From: Mycobacterium senriense
GTDB taxonomy: Bacteria; Actinomycetota; Actinomycetes; Mycobacteriales; Mycobacteriaceae
Assembly (NCBI RefSeq): GCF_019668465.1
Contig: NZ_AP024828.1
Location: 496,001-560,000, forward strand
Length of the DNA: 64,000 nt
Reading direction: 5' to 3'
The translations under genes and the position numbers were made by a program. A model generated the notes under the pieces. The model saw only the letters and a program-made list of their open reading frames with translations. It was not told the origin of the DNA and searched no databases. Below, piece by piece: positions 8,973-18,320 of this stretch (within the stretch, counting starts at the first letter, position 1; each line of letters begins with the position of its first letter).

Positions 8973-9647
8973 CTACACCAGCCCCGCGATGAATCCCGCC
9001 GCCTGGCCAGGATACGGCGGCTCCTCGTAAACGTGGTGCGCATCGCGGTCGCGACCGCCGACGACGCAGACGGGGTCGCCGTCGCTGCACAGATCGATGG
9101 CGCGGCCGGCGAAGGCGCCGGTCGACGACAGGGGCGTGTTGAAGCGGTTGCCGGGGTTGCCGAAGACCGCGACGGCCCGGATCTTGCCGGCCAGGCCGGG
9201 ATCCAGCGCGGGCGCCGAGCCGAAGTTGCCGATCCGCTGGCCCACCGGCGGCACCCCCGCGAGCATCGAGACCGCGGCGGCGCCCTGCGAGAAACCGCCC
9301 AGCACCAGCCGCGTCGACGGGCACTGGTCGACCATCTGCGCGATGTGGTCGCGCGCGTCATTGGCGCCGTCGGCGGTGGTCAGGAAGTTGTAGCTGGCCG
9401 GGTAGTTCACCGCGTAGGAGTCGACGTTGCGTGATCCCAACGCGGGCTGCAGCGCGGCGAACAGCGCGTCGCCGACGGCCCCCAGGCCGGGCGGCTCGGC
9501 GGTACCGCGGGCGAAGATGAGTTGTACGTCGGGACAGTCCGCTTTCGCCGACGGCGCCGGGCCGAATGTGATCGAAACCACCGATAGCGCAACGGCGACG
9601 GCTGCCCCCATGACCGGGCCAACCACCGGCCACTTTCCAAAATTCAT
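8973..9647 (-). CDS. Secreted cutinase-family esterase
   Basis: The protein starts with a hydrophobic signal segment (about residues 8-35, ending near PSAKA), then CPDVQLIFARGT, the conserved cutinase opening. The nucleophile motif is GGFSQGA, the acid lies in CSDGDPVC, and the histidine in AHHVYE. The cysteines are placed for the usual cutinase disulfides. Members of this family in mycobacteria are exported esterases or lipases. The gene is divergent from deoD and downstream of nothing on its strand. M. tuberculosis has no cutinase gene between amiB1 and deoD as far as I recall, so this is an insertion. ATG at 9647 was preferred over the upstream start at 9677. Confidence 0.9.
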   Translation of the reverse strand: MNFGKWPVVGPVMGAAVAVALSVVSITFGPAPSAKADCPDVQLIFARGTAEPPGLGAVGDALFAALQPALGSRNVDSYAVNYPASYNFLTTADGANDARDHIAQMVDQCPSTRLVLGGFSQGAAAVSMLAGVPPVGQRIGNFGSAPALDPGLAGKIRAVAVFGNPGNRFNTPLSSTGAFAGRAIDLCSDGDPVCVVGGRDRDAHHVYEEPPYPGQAAGFIAGLV

Positions 9648-9688
9648 ACGGCCGATCCTGACACACACCGGCGACACCGCCCCACCGA

Positions 9689-9694
9689 TAGGCT
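9689..9694 (+). promoter_or_regulatory. -10 box TAGGCT, leaderless start of deoD
   Basis: TAGGCT ends six bases before the GTG at 9701; there is no purine-rich ribosome site between them. Confidence 0.5.
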
Positions 9695-9700
9695 CCCAGT

Positions 9701-10516
9701 GTGACCGAAACCCCGTCCGACCCAGGCGACCTCGCGCGGCGGGCGGCCGAGGCCATCGCCGAACGCACCGGAATCGCCGAGCACGACGTCGCCATCGTGC
9801 TCGGATCGGGCTGGCCGCCGGCCGTCGCCGCGCTCGGCACCCCCACGGCCGTGCTGCCGCAGGCCGAGCTGCCCGGGTTCAGGCCTCCCACCGCGGTCGG
9901 GCACAGCGGCGAGCTGTTGTCGATGCGCATCGGTGCCCATCGGGTGCTGGTGCTGGTCGGGCGCATCCACGCCTACGAGGGCCACGACCTGTGTCACGTC
10001 GTGCACTCGGTGCGGGCGGCCTGCGCGGCCGGCGTGCGGGCGGTCGTGCTGACCAACGCGGCGGGCGGCCTGCGCCCGGACATGGCCGTCGGCGAACCCG
10101 TGCTGATCAACGACCACCTGAACCTGACCGCCCGTTCCCCGTTGGTAGGCCCGCAATTCGTGGACCTGACCGACGCCTACTCGCCGCGGCTGCGCGCGCT
10201 CGCCCGTCAGGCCGACCCGACGCTGACCGAGGGCGTCTACGCCGGGCTGCCCGGCCCGCACTACGAGACGCCCGCCGAGATCCGGATGCTGCGCACGCTG
10301 GGCGCCGACCTGGTCGGCATGTCGACGGTGCACGAGACCATCGCGGCCCGCGCCGCCGGCGCCGAGGTGCTGGGGGTGTCGCTGGTGACCAACCTGGCCG
10401 CCGGGATCAGCGGCGAGCCGCTGAGCCACACCGAGGTGCTGGCCGCCGGCGCCGCGGCGGCCACCCGGATGGGGGCGCTGCTGGCCATGATCCTCGAGCA
10501 GCTCCCCCGGTTCTAG
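9701..10516 (+). CDS. deoD: Purine nucleoside phosphorylase
   Basis: This enzyme splits purine nucleosides with phosphate into base and ribose 1-phosphate. The 271-residue length and sequence fit the trimeric PNP family: IVLGSGW phosphate loop near residue 32, [20 protein letters not shown], and the base-binding [13 protein letters not shown] and [13 protein letters not shown] segments. It lies four bases upstream of pmmB, so ribose 1-phosphate from this enzyme can go directly to a phosphopentomutase-type partner. The order deoD-pmmB is that of Rv3307-Rv3308. Confidence 0.96.
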   Translation: MTETPSDPGDLARRAAEAIAERTGIAEHDVAIVLGSGWPPAVAALGTPTAVLPQAELPGFRPPTAVGHSGELLSMRIGAHRVLVLVGRIHAYEGHDLCHVVHSVRAACAAGVRAVVLTNAAGGLRPDMAVGEPVLINDHLNLTARSPLVGPQFVDLTDAYSPRLRALARQADPTLTEGVYAGLPGPHYETPAEIRMLRTLGADLVGMSTVHETIAARAAGAEVLGVSLVTNLAAGISGEPLSHTEVLAAGAAAATRMGALLAMILEQLPRF

Positions 10517-10520
10517 GGCC

Positions 10521-12101
10521 ATGACGCCCGAGGAGTGGATCGCCCACGATCCCGACCCGGCGACCGCTGCTGAGCTCGCGGCGTGCGACCCGGACGAGCT
10601 CGCCGCGCGGTTCGCCCGCCCCCTGAGGTTCGGCACGGCGGGCCTGCGCGGCCCGGTGCGCGGTGGGCCGGACGCCATGAACGTCGCGGTGGTGTCGCGG
10701 GCCAGCTGGGCCGTGGCGCAGGTGCTCATCGGGCGCGGCCCGCGCGGCTCGTCGGTGATCGTGGGACGCGACGCCCGGCACGGCTCGGCGGTATTCGCCA
10801 CGGTGACGGCTGAAGTGCTTGCCGCCCAGGGATTTTCCGTGCTGTTGCTGCCCGGTCCGGTGCCCACCCCGGTGGTGGCGTTCGCGGTGCGGCACACCGG
10901 CGCGCCGGCCGGCGTCCAGATCACCGCATCGCACAACCCGCCGGGCGACAACGGCTACAAGGTGTACTTCGACGGCGGCATCCAGATCGTCTCCCCCACC
11001 GACCGCGAAATCGAAGCCGCGATGGCCGCCGCCCCGCCCGCCGACCAGATCGGCAGGGTCCCCGTCGAACCCGCGCACACCGACCTGGTCGAGCGCTACA
11101 TCGAGCGGGCGGCCGGGTTGCGGCGCGGCACCGGCTCGGTGCGGGTGGCGTTGACCGCGTTGCACGGGGTGGGTGGCGCGGTGGCCGTCGATACATTGCA
11201 CCGCGCCGGGTTCATCGAAGTGCACTCCGTCGGAACGCAATTCGCGCCCGACCCGGACTTCCCCACGGTCGCGTTCCCCAACCCCGAGGAGCCCGGCGCC
11301 ACCGACGCCTTGCTGGCCCTGGCCGCGGACGTCGGCGCCGACGTGGCGATCGCACTGGATCCCGACGCCGACCGGTGCGCCGTCGGCATTCCCGACGCAG
11401 GGCGGTGGCGGATGCTGTCGGGCGACGAAACCGGTTGGCTGCTGGGCGATTACCTGCTGTCCACGGCCCGGCCGGACACGCCGGTAGTGGCGAGCACGGT
11501 GGTGTCGTCGCGGATGCTGTCGGCCATCGCCGCCCGCCACGGCGCCGTCCACGTCGAAACCCTCACCGGCTTCAAATGGCTGGCCCGCGCCGACGCGGAA
11601 GTGCCCGGCGGCATGCTGATCTACGCCTACGAGGAGGCGATCGGGCACTGCGTCGACCCCGCGGCCGTCCGCGACAAGGACGGCATCAGCGCCGCGGTGC
11701 TGGTGTGCGACCTGGTGGCCGCGTTGAAGGCGGGTAACCGCACCGTGCCCGACGCCCTCGACGAGCTGGCCCGGCGATACGGGGTGCACGACGCCGCCGC
11801 GGTGTCGCGCCGGGTCGCCGATCCCGCCGAGGCGGTCGAACTCATGCGGCGGTGGCGCGCGGCGCCGCCGAAAGCGCTGGCGGGTTACACCGCGAGCCTC
11901 ACCGATATCACCGACGCGCTGATCTTCACCGGCGGCGACGACGACACGTCGATCAGGCTGGTGGTGCGGCCTTCCGGGACCGAGCCGAAGTTGAAGTGCT
12001 ACTTGGAGATTCGCTGCGCGGTGTACGACGACCTGGATTCTTCGCGGCGGCGCGCCGGCGTCCTGCGCGAGGAGCTGGTCGCTGCGGTGCAGAGCTGGTG
12101 A
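10521..12101 (+). CDS. pmmB: Alpha-D-phosphohexomutase/phosphopentomutase PmmB
   Basis: The 526-residue protein interconverts sugar 1- and 6-(or 5-)phosphates. The four domain landmarks are in order: [12 protein letters not shown] near residue 38, the phosphoserine loop [11 protein letters not shown] with Ser137, the metal loop [12 protein letters not shown], the sugar-binding AYEEAIGH, and the C-terminal phosphate loop [12 protein letters not shown]. The N-terminal GTAG and length place it in the PGM2/phosphopentomutase branch, which suits its place behind a nucleoside phosphorylase. Its last 149 bases are overlapped by the antisense extension of upp. Confidence 0.94.
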   Translation: MTPEEWIAHDPDPATAAELAACDPDELAARFARPLRFGTAGLRGPVRGGPDAMNVAVVSRASWAVAQVLIGRGPRGSSVIVGRDARHGSAVFATVTAEVLAAQGFSVLLLPGPVPTPVVAFAVRHTGAPAGVQITASHNPPGDNGYKVYFDGGIQIVSPTDREIEAAMAAAPPADQIGRVPVEPAHTDLVERYIERAAGLRRGTGSVRVALTALHGVGGAVAVDTLHRAGFIEVHSVGTQFAPDPDFPTVAFPNPEEPGATDALLALAADVGADVAIALDPDADRCAVGIPDAGRWRMLSGDETGWLLGDYLLSTARPDTPVVASTVVSSRMLSAIAARHGAVHVETLTGFKWLARADAEVPGGMLIYAYEEAIGHCVDPAAVRDKDGISAAVLVCDLVAALKAGNRTVPDALDELARRYGVHDAAAVSRRVADPAEAVELMRRWRAAPPKALAGYTASLTDITDALIFTGGDDDTSIRLVVRPSGTEPKLKCYLEIRCAVYDDLDSSRRRAGVLREELVAAVQSW

Positions 12102-12726
12102 ACAGGTTGGGCCCGAATTGGCGGTCGCCGGCGTCGCCGAGGCCCGGCACGATATAGGCCGCCTTGTTCAGGCCCTTGTCGACCGCGGCGGTGAACACCC
12201 GCGCGTCCGGCGCCGCTTTCCGCACCGCCGCAATGCCTTCCGGTGCCGCAACCACACAGAGCACCGTGATATCCGTTGCGCCGCGGCGGGCCAACAGGTC
12301 GATGGCGTGCACCATCGACCCGCCGGTGGCCAGCATGGGATCGAGGACGATCACCGACCTGCCCGCGAGCTTGTCGGGCAGCGCTTCCAGATACGGCACC
12401 GGCAGGTGCGTTTCCTCGTTGCGGGCGACACCGACGAAGCCCACTTCCGCGTCGGGTATCGCCGCGTGCGCCGCGTCGACCATCCCCAGTCCGGCCCGCA
12501 GCACCGGCACCAGCAGCGGCGGCTTGACCAACCGCGTCCCGACCGCCGGGGCCACCGGCGTGCGGATCTTCACCGACTTTCGCGGCGCGTCCCGGCTGGC
12601 TTCGTAGACCAGCATCAGCGTCAGCTCGTGCAGCGCCGCGCGGAATCCGGCGGTATCGGTGCGTTCGTCACGCAGCACCGTCAGCCTGGCGGCGGCCAAC
12701 GGGTGGTCTACGACGCACATTTCCAT
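11953..12726 (-). CDS. upp: Uracil phosphoribosyltransferase with an unusual C-terminal extension
   Basis: The enzyme makes UMP from uracil and PRPP. Residues 1-206 match Rv3309c closely: [15 protein letters not shown], the PRPP loop [12 protein letters not shown], and the C-terminal uracil-binding [16 protein letters not shown]. In M. tuberculosis the protein ends right after this FGP. Here no stop follows and the frame runs on for about 50 residues, rich in Ser, Arg and Pro, antisense through the end of pmmB. The tail has no recognisable domain. ATG at 12726 gives [13 protein letters not shown] at 12720 is an alternative. A TATATA stretch 12 bases upstream (12738-12743) could be the -10 region. 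Confidence 0.9.
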   Translation of the reverse strand: MEMCVVDHPLAAARLTVLRDERTDTAGFRAALHELTLMLVYEASRDAPRKSVKIRTPVAPAVGTRLVKPPLLVPVLRAGLGMVDAAHAAIPDAEVGFVGVARNEETHLPVPYLEALPDKLAGRSVIVLDPMLATGGSMVHAIDLLARRGATDITVLCVVAAPEGIAAVRKAAPDARVFTAAVDKGLNKAAYIVPGLGDAGDRQFGPNLFTSSAPQRPAPRAGRRRAAAKNPGRRTPRSESPSSTSTSARSRKAAPPA

Positions 12727-12806
12727 GGGGTCGAGGGTATATAACGATCGGGCAAAGCCCTTCTGACACGCTCGCGTACGTCGGGGAAGAAGCCCGCGCC
12801 CGTTCC

Positions 12807-12812
12807 TATACT
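12807..12812 (+). promoter_or_regulatory. -10 box TATACT, leaderless start of sapM
   Basis: TATACT is the best -10 hexamer noticed in the window and ends six bases before the GTG at 12819, so the mRNA should begin at the start codon. Confidence 0.55.
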
Positions 12813-12818
12813 CCGGGC

Positions 12819-13709
12819 GTGTTGCGCGAAATTCGAAGTCCGAGAAGGCTGATCGGCGGGGCATACCGGAGCCTGCGCATCCTCGGCGCGTGGGCGCTGG
12901 TGGCACTGGCGGCCAGCCCGTTGACCCCGCGCATAAGCCTTGCGGCAGCGGCTATTCCGCAACCGGCGCACATCGTGATCGTGGTCGAGGAGAACCGCTC
13001 CGAGAACGCCATCATCGGCAACAAGTCGTCGCCCTTCATCACCACGCTGGCCGCGAACGGCGCCAACATGACCCAGTCGTTCGCCGAAACCCATCCCAGC
13101 GAACCGAATTACCTGGCGTTGTTCGCCGGCAACACGTTCGGCGTGACCAAGGACCTGTGCCCGGTCAACGGCGGCGCCGCGCCCAACCTCGGCTCCGAAT
13201 TGCTCGCCGCGGGCTACACATTTGTCGGTTTCGCCGAGGGCCTGCCGGCGGCGGGATCACCGGTCTGCAGCGCGGGCAAGTACGCGCGCAAGCATGTGCC
13301 CTGGGCCAACTTCACCAATGTGCCTGCGGCGAACTCGCTGCCGTTCTCCGCGTTCCCGAGGGGCAACTACTCCAGCCTGCCGACCGTCTCGTTCGTCATC
13401 CCCGACAACGGCGACAACATGCACGACGGCTCGGTCGCGCAGGCCGACTCCTGGCTGAACCGCGAGCTGTCCGGGTACGCGAACTGGGCGGTGGCCAACA
13501 ACAGCCTGCTGATCGTCACGTTCGACGAGGACGACAACAGCAGCCGCAACCAGATCCCCACGGTGTTCTACGGCGCCCACGTCCGTCCGGGCAACTACAG
13601 CGAACAGATCAACCACTACAACGTGCTTGCCACCGTGGAGCAGATGTACGGATTGCCCAAGACGGGCTACGCCGCCAACGCCGCGCCCATCACCGACATC
13701 TGGGGCTAG
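12819..13709 (+). CDS. sapM: Secreted acid phosphatase SapM
   Basis: SapM is an exported phosphatase; in M. tuberculosis it dephosphorylates host phosphatidylinositol 3-phosphate and blocks phagosome maturation. This 296-residue homologue has a signal segment at residues 18-45, then [50 protein letters not shown] and [21 protein letters not shown], the conserved blocks of the phosphoesterase family that includes phospholipase C-like phosphatases. GTG start at 12819 aligns with Rv3310 (MLR). It is divergent from upp. Whether it works on host lipids depends on whether the organism is intracellular. Confidence 0.93.
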   Translation: MLREIRSPRRLIGGAYRSLRILGAWALVALAASPLTPRISLAAAAIPQPAHIVIVVEENRSENAIIGNKSSPFITTLAANGANMTQSFAETHPSEPNYLALFAGNTFGVTKDLCPVNGGAAPNLGSELLAAGYTFVGFAEGLPAAGSPVCSAGKYARKHVPWANFTNVPAANSLPFSAFPRGNYSSLPTVSFVIPDNGDNMHDGSVAQADSWLNRELSGYANWAVANNSLLIVTFDEDDNSSRNQIPTVFYGAHVRPGNYSEQINHYNVLATVEQMYGLPKTGYAANAAPITDIWG

Positions 13710-13750
13710 TCCTCGATGGTGGCCCCATGAGCGCGTTCGGCCGTCGTCGC

Positions 13751-13756
13751 TATTCT
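13751..13756 (+). promoter_or_regulatory. -10 box TATTCT, leaderless start
   Basis: TATTCT ends seven bases before the ATG at 13764. Confidence 0.5.
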
Positions 13757-13763
13757 GTGCCGC

Positions 13764-15065
13764 ATGGTTGCTGACCTCGTGCCGATCCGCTTGAGCCTGT
13801 CCAAAGGTGACCGCTACACCGTGTGGGCACCCCGCTGGCGCGACTCCGGCGACGAGTGGGAGGCGTTCCTGGGCAAGGACGAGGACCTGTTCGGGTTCGC
13901 CAGCGTCGCCGACCTGGTCGCGTTCGTGCGTTCGGACGACGACAACGACCTGACCGACCACCCGGCGTGGGAGGAGCTTCGTGCCGCGCACGCGCACACC
14001 TTCGAGCCCGCCGCCGACAAGCAGTTCGACCTGGTCGCCGTCGAGGAACTGGTGGCGGAGAAGCCCACCGAGGAGTCGGTCTCGGCGCTGGCCGGCACGC
14101 TGTCGATCGTGTCGTCCATCGGATCGGTCTGCGAGCTGGCGGCGGTGTCGAAGTTCTTCAACGGCAACCCCAGCCTGGGCACCGTCTCCGGTGGAATCGA
14201 GCACTTCACCGGCAAGGCCGGCGCCAAGCGCTGGAATGCGATCGCCGAGGTGATCGGGCGCAGCTGGGACGACGTGCTCGCCGCGATCGACGGCATCGTC
14301 AGCACTCCGGAGGTCGACTCCAAGCTGTCGGACAAGGCCGCCGACGAACTGGCCGAGGAGCGCGAGGAGGACGAGCCGGAGGAAGACACCGGTGCCGAGG
14401 ACGCCGTCGAGGACGAGGCCGCCGAGGAAACCGCGGAGGACGACGCCGAGGCGCAGGACGAGGACGCCGACGACGAGCCCGACCGCGCGACCGGCGACAC
14501 CGTCGTGCTGGGCGGCGACAAGGACTTCTGGCTGCAGGTGGGCATCGATCCGATCCGGATCATGACGAGTTCTGGCACCTTCTACACGCTGCGCTGCTAC
14601 CTGGACGACCAGCCGATCTTCCTGGGCCGCAACGGGCGCATCAGCGTCTTCACGTCCGAGCGTGCGCTGGCCCGCTACCTGGCCGACGAGCACGACCACG
14701 ACCTGGCCGACCTGAGCACCTACGACGACATCCGCACCGCCGCGACCGACGGCTCGCTGGCGATCGAGATCACCGACGACAACATCTATGTGCTCAGCGG
14801 GCTGGCCGACGACCTGGCCGACGGACCGGACGCCGTGGATCGCGAGCAGCTGGAACTGGCCGTCGAGGTGCTCCGCGACATCGGCGACTACTCCGAGGAG
14901 AGCACCGTCGACAAGGCCCTCGAGACGAGCAAGCCGCTGGGCAAGCTGGTGGCCGCCGTGCTCGAGCCCGACTCGGTCACCAAGCCTTCGCCGCCGTACG
15001 CCGCCGCGGTGCGCGAGTGGGAGAAACTCGAGCAGTTCGTCGACGGACGGCTGCGCCGCGAGTAG
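13764..15065 (+). CDS. Conserved acidic protein of unknown function (Rv3311-like)
   Basis: The 433-residue protein corresponds by position and opening sequence (MVADLVPIRLSLS) to Rv3311. The N-terminal part (1-190) and C-terminal part (250-433) look folded and related in composition, with ALARYLADEHDHDLADL resembling the earlier SVADLVAFVRSDDDNDL, suggesting an internal duplication. They are joined by a very acidic, low-complexity linker at about 195-245 made mainly of Glu, Asp and Ala. There is no signal peptide or membrane segment. I do not know a function. The vWA gene follows 30 bases downstream with its own promoter-like box. Confidence 0.85.
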   Translation: MVADLVPIRLSLSKGDRYTVWAPRWRDSGDEWEAFLGKDEDLFGFASVADLVAFVRSDDDNDLTDHPAWEELRAAHAHTFEPAADKQFDLVAVEELVAEKPTEESVSALAGTLSIVSSIGSVCELAAVSKFFNGNPSLGTVSGGIEHFTGKAGAKRWNAIAEVIGRSWDDVLAAIDGIVSTPEVDSKLSDKAADELAEEREEDEPEEDTGAEDAVEDEAAEETAEDDAEAQDEDADDEPDRATGDTVVLGGDKDFWLQVGIDPIRIMTSSGTFYTLRCYLDDQPIFLGRNGRISVFTSERALARYLADEHDHDLADLSTYDDIRTAATDGSLAIEITDDNIYVLSGLADDLADGPDAVDREQLELAVEVLRDIGDYSEESTVDKALETSKPLGKLVAAVLEPDSVTKPSPPYAAAVREWEKLEQFVDGRLRRE

Positions 15066-15082
15066 TGCCGTCGTCGACGCGA

Positions 15083-15088
15083 TAGGTT
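15083..15088 (+). promoter_or_regulatory. -10 box TAGGTT, leaderless start
   Basis: TAGGTT ends seven bases before GTG 15096 and overlaps the alternative TTG at 15087, which argues for the GTG as the true start. Confidence 0.45.
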
Positions 15089-15095
15089 GGGTGAC

Positions 15096-16079
15096 GTGTC
15101 GCTTCCCGGTATCGGCCCGCTACCTCTGTACGGGTTCCAACGTCCGGGCCTGTTGCTGTTCGGCTTGGTGCCCCTGGCCCTGCTGGCCGTCTACGTCCTG
15201 GTCCAGGCGAGGCGCCGGCAACGGCTGCACCGCTACACCGACACCCCCGTGGCGCAATCGCCGTGGCGGCACCTCCCGATCGCCGTGTCGCTGCTGTGCC
15301 TGGCGCTGTTGACCATCGCGCTGGCCACCCCCACCCACGACATGCGCATCCCGCGCAACCGCGCCGTCATCATGCTGGTGATCGACATGTCGCAGTCCAT
15401 GCGGGCGACCGACGTCGAACCCAACCGGCTCAAGGCCGCCGAACAGGCCGCCACCCAGTTCGCCGGCCAGCTCACGCCCGGCATCAATCTCGGGCTGGTC
15501 GGATTCGCCGGCACACCCTATTTGCTGGTGCCGCCGACCCCGCAGCACCAGGCCACCATCGACGCGCTGAAGAAGCTGGATTTCGCCGACAGCACCGCCA
15601 CCGGCGAGGCGATCTTCACCGCCCTGCACGCGATCAGCGCCACCGCGGTCGCCGGCGGCGACAAACCGCCCCCGGCCCGCATCGTGCTGCTCTCCGACGG
15701 CGGCGAGAACAAGCCCTCCAACCCAAGCGATCCGCACGACGGCGTCTACACCGCGGCGCGGCTGGCCAAGGACGAGGGCGTGCCCATCTCGACGATCTCG
15801 TTCGGGACGAAGGGCGGCGAGATCGAGATGGACGGGCACCGCATCGCCGTCCCGGTCTCGACCGACCAGATGAAGATGGTCGCCAAGCTGTCCGGCGGGC
15901 AGTCCTACACCGCCACCACGCTCGGCGAGCTCGAAAAGAGCTACAACGCCATCGAGAACGAGATCGGCTACCGCACCGTCCCGGGGCCGGGCAGCGCCGG
16001 CTGGCTGCGCCTGGGCGTGCTGACCGCCCTGATCGCGACGGCGCTGGCGCTGCTGATCAACCGGCGCCTGCCCAGCTGA
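15096..16079 (+). CDS. Membrane-anchored von Willebrand factor A protein (paralogue 1)
   Basis: The 327-residue protein has two N-terminal membrane segments (about 15-38 and 58-80), a vWA domain with the metal-ion-dependent adhesion site motif VIDMSQSM followed by LVGFAG and LLSDGGEN, and a C-terminal membrane segment ending in LLINRRLPS. It is close to M. tuberculosis Rv1481, whose neighbourhood includes a MoxR-type ATPase; such vWA proteins usually act with MoxR chaperones. No MoxR gene is present here. It is convergent with a second, similar protein only four bases away. Confidence 0.85.
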   Translation: MSLPGIGPLPLYGFQRPGLLLFGLVPLALLAVYVLVQARRRQRLHRYTDTPVAQSPWRHLPIAVSLLCLALLTIALATPTHDMRIPRNRAVIMLVIDMSQSMRATDVEPNRLKAAEQAATQFAGQLTPGINLGLVGFAGTPYLLVPPTPQHQATIDALKKLDFADSTATGEAIFTALHAISATAVAGGDKPPPARIVLLSDGGENKPSNPSDPHDGVYTAARLAKDEGVPISTISFGTKGGEIEMDGHRIAVPVSTDQMKMVAKLSGGQSYTATTLGELEKSYNAIENEIGYRTVPGPGSAGWLRLGVLTALIATALALLINRRLPS

Positions 16080-16083
16080 GCGC

Positions 16084-17091
16084 TCAGGCGGGCAGCCTGC
16101 GGTTCAACAGCAGACCGGCCAGGATGGCGCCGGCCATGACGAAGGCGCCGAGCAGCATCCAGGCCAGGCTCGCGTCGCCCTTCACGGTTTCGTAACCGAT
16201 CTGGCGCTGCAGCGTCGTGTACACGTTCTTCAGCGAGTCCAGGCTGTCGGCGTGGAACGACTGGCCGTCGGTGATCTCGCAGATCTTCTGCAGGGTCTGG
16301 TCGTCCACCGGGACCGGGATGGTGGCGCCCTCGTAGTCGACGGTGCCGTACGGCGTGCCGAACGAGATCGTCGAGATCTGCACGCCCTCGGCCTTGGCGG
16401 CCCGGGCCGCGGTGAACGCCCCCTGCGGGGCGTTGGGGTCCAGCGGCACGTTCTCGGCGCCATCGGACTCCAGCACGATCCGCGCCGGCGGCGGGCCGTC
16501 GCCGCCGCCCATCACCGAACCCACCGTCGCGATCGCCTGCAAAGCGGTGAAAATGCCTTCTCCCGTTGCGGTTTTGGGCATCGGCTTGAGGCTGTCGATG
16601 CCCGCCTTCACCGCGCCGCGGTTGGTCGTCGGGGGCACCAGCAGCGTGGCGTTGGCCGCGAACTCCACCAGACCCAGGTTGATCGCCGGGGTCAGCTGGT
16701 CGGCGAACTGCTTGCCGGCCTCCTTGGCCGCGTCCAGGCGGTTGGGCGGCACATCGGTGGAGGCCATCGACTCCGACACGTCGATCACCAGCATCACGAC
16801 CGCACGGTTGAGCGGAATCCGGACATCCGACGTCGGCCCGGCCATCGCGGTGGTCAGCAACACCAGCGAGACGGCCAGCAGGATGGTCGGCACGTGCCGC
16901 CACTTGCTGGGCCGCGGCGGCGCCACCCGCTCCAGCACCTCCATGTTGGCGAAGCGCAGCACCCGGCGACGACGGGCGAATTGCTGCACGACGTAGAGAC
17001 CGATCACCAGCAGCACGATCAGCAGGACCAGGAAGAACCAGGCGTTCTGGAAGCCCGTGAGCGACACCGGTCCCAGCAGGGGCACCTTCAT
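16084..17091 (-). CDS. Membrane-anchored von Willebrand factor A protein (paralogue 2)
   Basis: The 335-residue protein has the same plan as the previous gene and is nearer to Rv1481 in detail ([27 protein letters not shown]). MIDAS residues are in VIDVSESM. N-terminal membrane segments lie at about 18-40 and 60-82; the C-terminal one ends in [12 protein letters not shown] at 17091 (MKVPLLGPV) aligns with Rv1481; a start four codons upstream exists. Most likely an extra Rv1481-type copy that arose by duplication; role inferred only from the family, which binds divalent metal and partner proteins outside the membrane. Confidence 0.85.
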   Translation of the reverse strand: MKVPLLGPVSLTGFQNAWFFLVLLIVLLVIGLYVVQQFARRRRVLRFANMEVLERVAPPRPSKWRHVPTILLAVSLVLLTTAMAGPTSDVRIPLNRAVVMLVIDVSESMASTDVPPNRLDAAKEAGKQFADQLTPAINLGLVEFAANATLLVPPTTNRGAVKAGIDSLKPMPKTATGEGIFTALQAIATVGSVMGGGDGPPPARIVLESDGAENVPLDPNAPQGAFTAARAAKAEGVQISTISFGTPYGTVDYEGATIPVPVDDQTLQKICEITDGQSFHADSLDSLKNVYTTLQRQIGYETVKGDASLAWMLLGAFVMAGAILAGLLLNRRLPA

Positions 17092-17144
17092 GTCCAGCCA
17101 CACTATGCGCCGAACTCCGGCGGTGCATGGACCGCCGCCGGAGA

Positions 17145-18167
17145 CTACCCGGCGACGAGATCGCGACGCTGGGTGAACTTGATGTCCAGGCTGCGCAGGT
17201 GGGTCTGCAGCCCGGCGTCCTGGACCGGGATCAGGTGGGCCGGCTCATCGGTCTCGTTGTAGTGCGCGTGCCACATGCCCGGCGGGGTGGTGAACGCGCA
17301 CCCGGCCCGCCAGTCCACCCGGGTGGGGTTGACGATGTCGCCGTGCTCGTCGAGGCGGGTGCCCAGCAGCGTGTAGCAGCCGGACTCCGGGGCATCGAGG
17401 ATGAGATCCAGCGCGACCGACTGGTGCCGGTGCGGACGCTGCACCTGGTTGGGCGGCAGCACACCGAACATGGCCCACAGCACGTGGGTGATGGTCAGCG
17501 TCTGCTCCTGGTTGGCGTTGGCCAGCAGCACGCTCACCCGGCTCTTGTCGTTGGCGCCCGGCCGCGACGCGATCTCCTCCAGCTTGGCCACCGCGTCGGC
17601 GCGGCGGAACTTGGTCGCCGCAAACCGCGGCCGCGTGGCCTCGGCGCCCAGGTAGTTCATCAGCGGCTCGTCGTGCACCCAGTACATGGCCGTGTCGGTG
17701 GCGGCGTAGAACACCGAGCGGCTGCCGGCGGGCAGCGTCACGAAGTCACCCTTCTCCCACGCGATCAGCCGGCCGTTGACCGCCGCGAAGCCCCGCCCAT
17801 AGAGCACGTAGTACAGCTGCGAGGTGGCGTTGGGGCTGGTGTCGACCTGCTCCCGGGCGCGGATGCTGACGAAGTTGGCCAGCAGCGCCGGGCTGGTCGC
17901 CGCGCCGGTGTCGATGCCCAGTTCCCCGCACAGATCCAGCGGGATCACCCCGGTCGGCGCGCCGAGGTAGAGCTCGGGATCGAACCGCCGCAGCGGAACC
18001 GGCGGGACGTGCCCGGATCCGATCGGGTTGGCCGCCTTGGAGTACTCGAAGTATTCGGCCTGCTGCGCCCACTCCTCGAAACGGCCCTCGAACCCGTACT
18101 CCGCCACGTTGATCATCGGTGCCGGGATGGTCGGGTCCAGGCTCGGCATCACCAACTGCTGGGGCAT
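17145..18167 (-). CDS. Bicupin ring-cleaving dioxygenase-like protein (gentisate dioxygenase type)
   Basis: The 340-residue protein has two cupin-like halves. The second holds the metal-binding histidines His246 and His248 (RPHRHQ) and His300/His302 (PPGMWHAH); the first (about 100-170) lacks such a set, apart from a lone histidine. This arrangement resembles gentisate or hydroxynaphthoate 1,2-dioxygenases, which open aromatic rings with Fe(II), although their active iron site is often in the first cupin, so the substrate call is weak. ATG at 18167 is fixed by a strong AAGGAGG eight bases upstream; the longer frame to 18242 is not needed. It is divergent from a GntR regulator, its probable controller. 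Confidence 0.75.
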   Translation of the reverse strand: MPQQLVMPSLDPTIPAPMINVAEYGFEGRFEEWAQQAEYFEYSKAANPIGSGHVPPVPLRRFDPELYLGAPTGVIPLDLCGELGIDTGAATSPALLANFVSIRAREQVDTSPNATSQLYYVLYGRGFAAVNGRLIAWEKGDFVTLPAGSRSVFYAATDTAMYWVHDEPLMNYLGAEATRPRFAATKFRRADAVAKLEEIASRPGANDKSRVSVLLANANQEQTLTITHVLWAMFGVLPPNQVQRPHRHQSVALDLILDAPESGCYTLLGTRLDEHGDIVNPTRVDWRAGCAFTTPPGMWHAHYNETDEPAHLIPVQDAGLQTHLRSLDIKFTQRRDLVAG

Positions 18168-18194
18168 CTGCAGCCTCCTTGATTCAAAGTTTCT

Positions 18195-18204
18195 TCGTAT
18201 CTGA
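18195..18204 (+). promoter_or_regulatory. Putative GntR operator half-site 1
   Basis: TCGTATCTGA, 28 bases upstream of the cupin start; the first of three related decamers in the divergent region. Confidence 0.4.
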
Positions 18205-18216
18205 ATAGTATTTATC

Positions 18217-18226
18217 TTGTATCTCA
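18217..18226 (+). promoter_or_regulatory. Putative GntR operator half-site 2
   Basis: TTGTATCTCA, the same orientation as site 1 and 22 bases (about two helical turns) from it. Confidence 0.4.
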
Positions 18227-18285
18227 GTGGCCGTAGTGTCAATCCCCGCAGCTAGGACGGCACGGTGTACGGTCGTGACCACGCT

Positions 18286-18295
18286 TGAGATACGA
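18286..18295 (-). promoter_or_regulatory. Putative GntR operator half-site 3 (inverted)
   Basis: TGAGATACGA on the + strand is the inverse of TCGTATCTCA, matching sites 1 and 2 at nine of ten positions. It lies just before the GntR start and would allow autorepression. Confidence 0.4.
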
Positions 18296-18320
18296 CTTAG
18301 CTACCAGAAGAGAGCTCGCG

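Noticed and set aside
15066..18300. Homologue of the pilin gene mtp (Rv3312A)
   Set aside because: Expected near here from M. tuberculosis order, but no small secreted Gly/Pro-rich frame is present in this interval.
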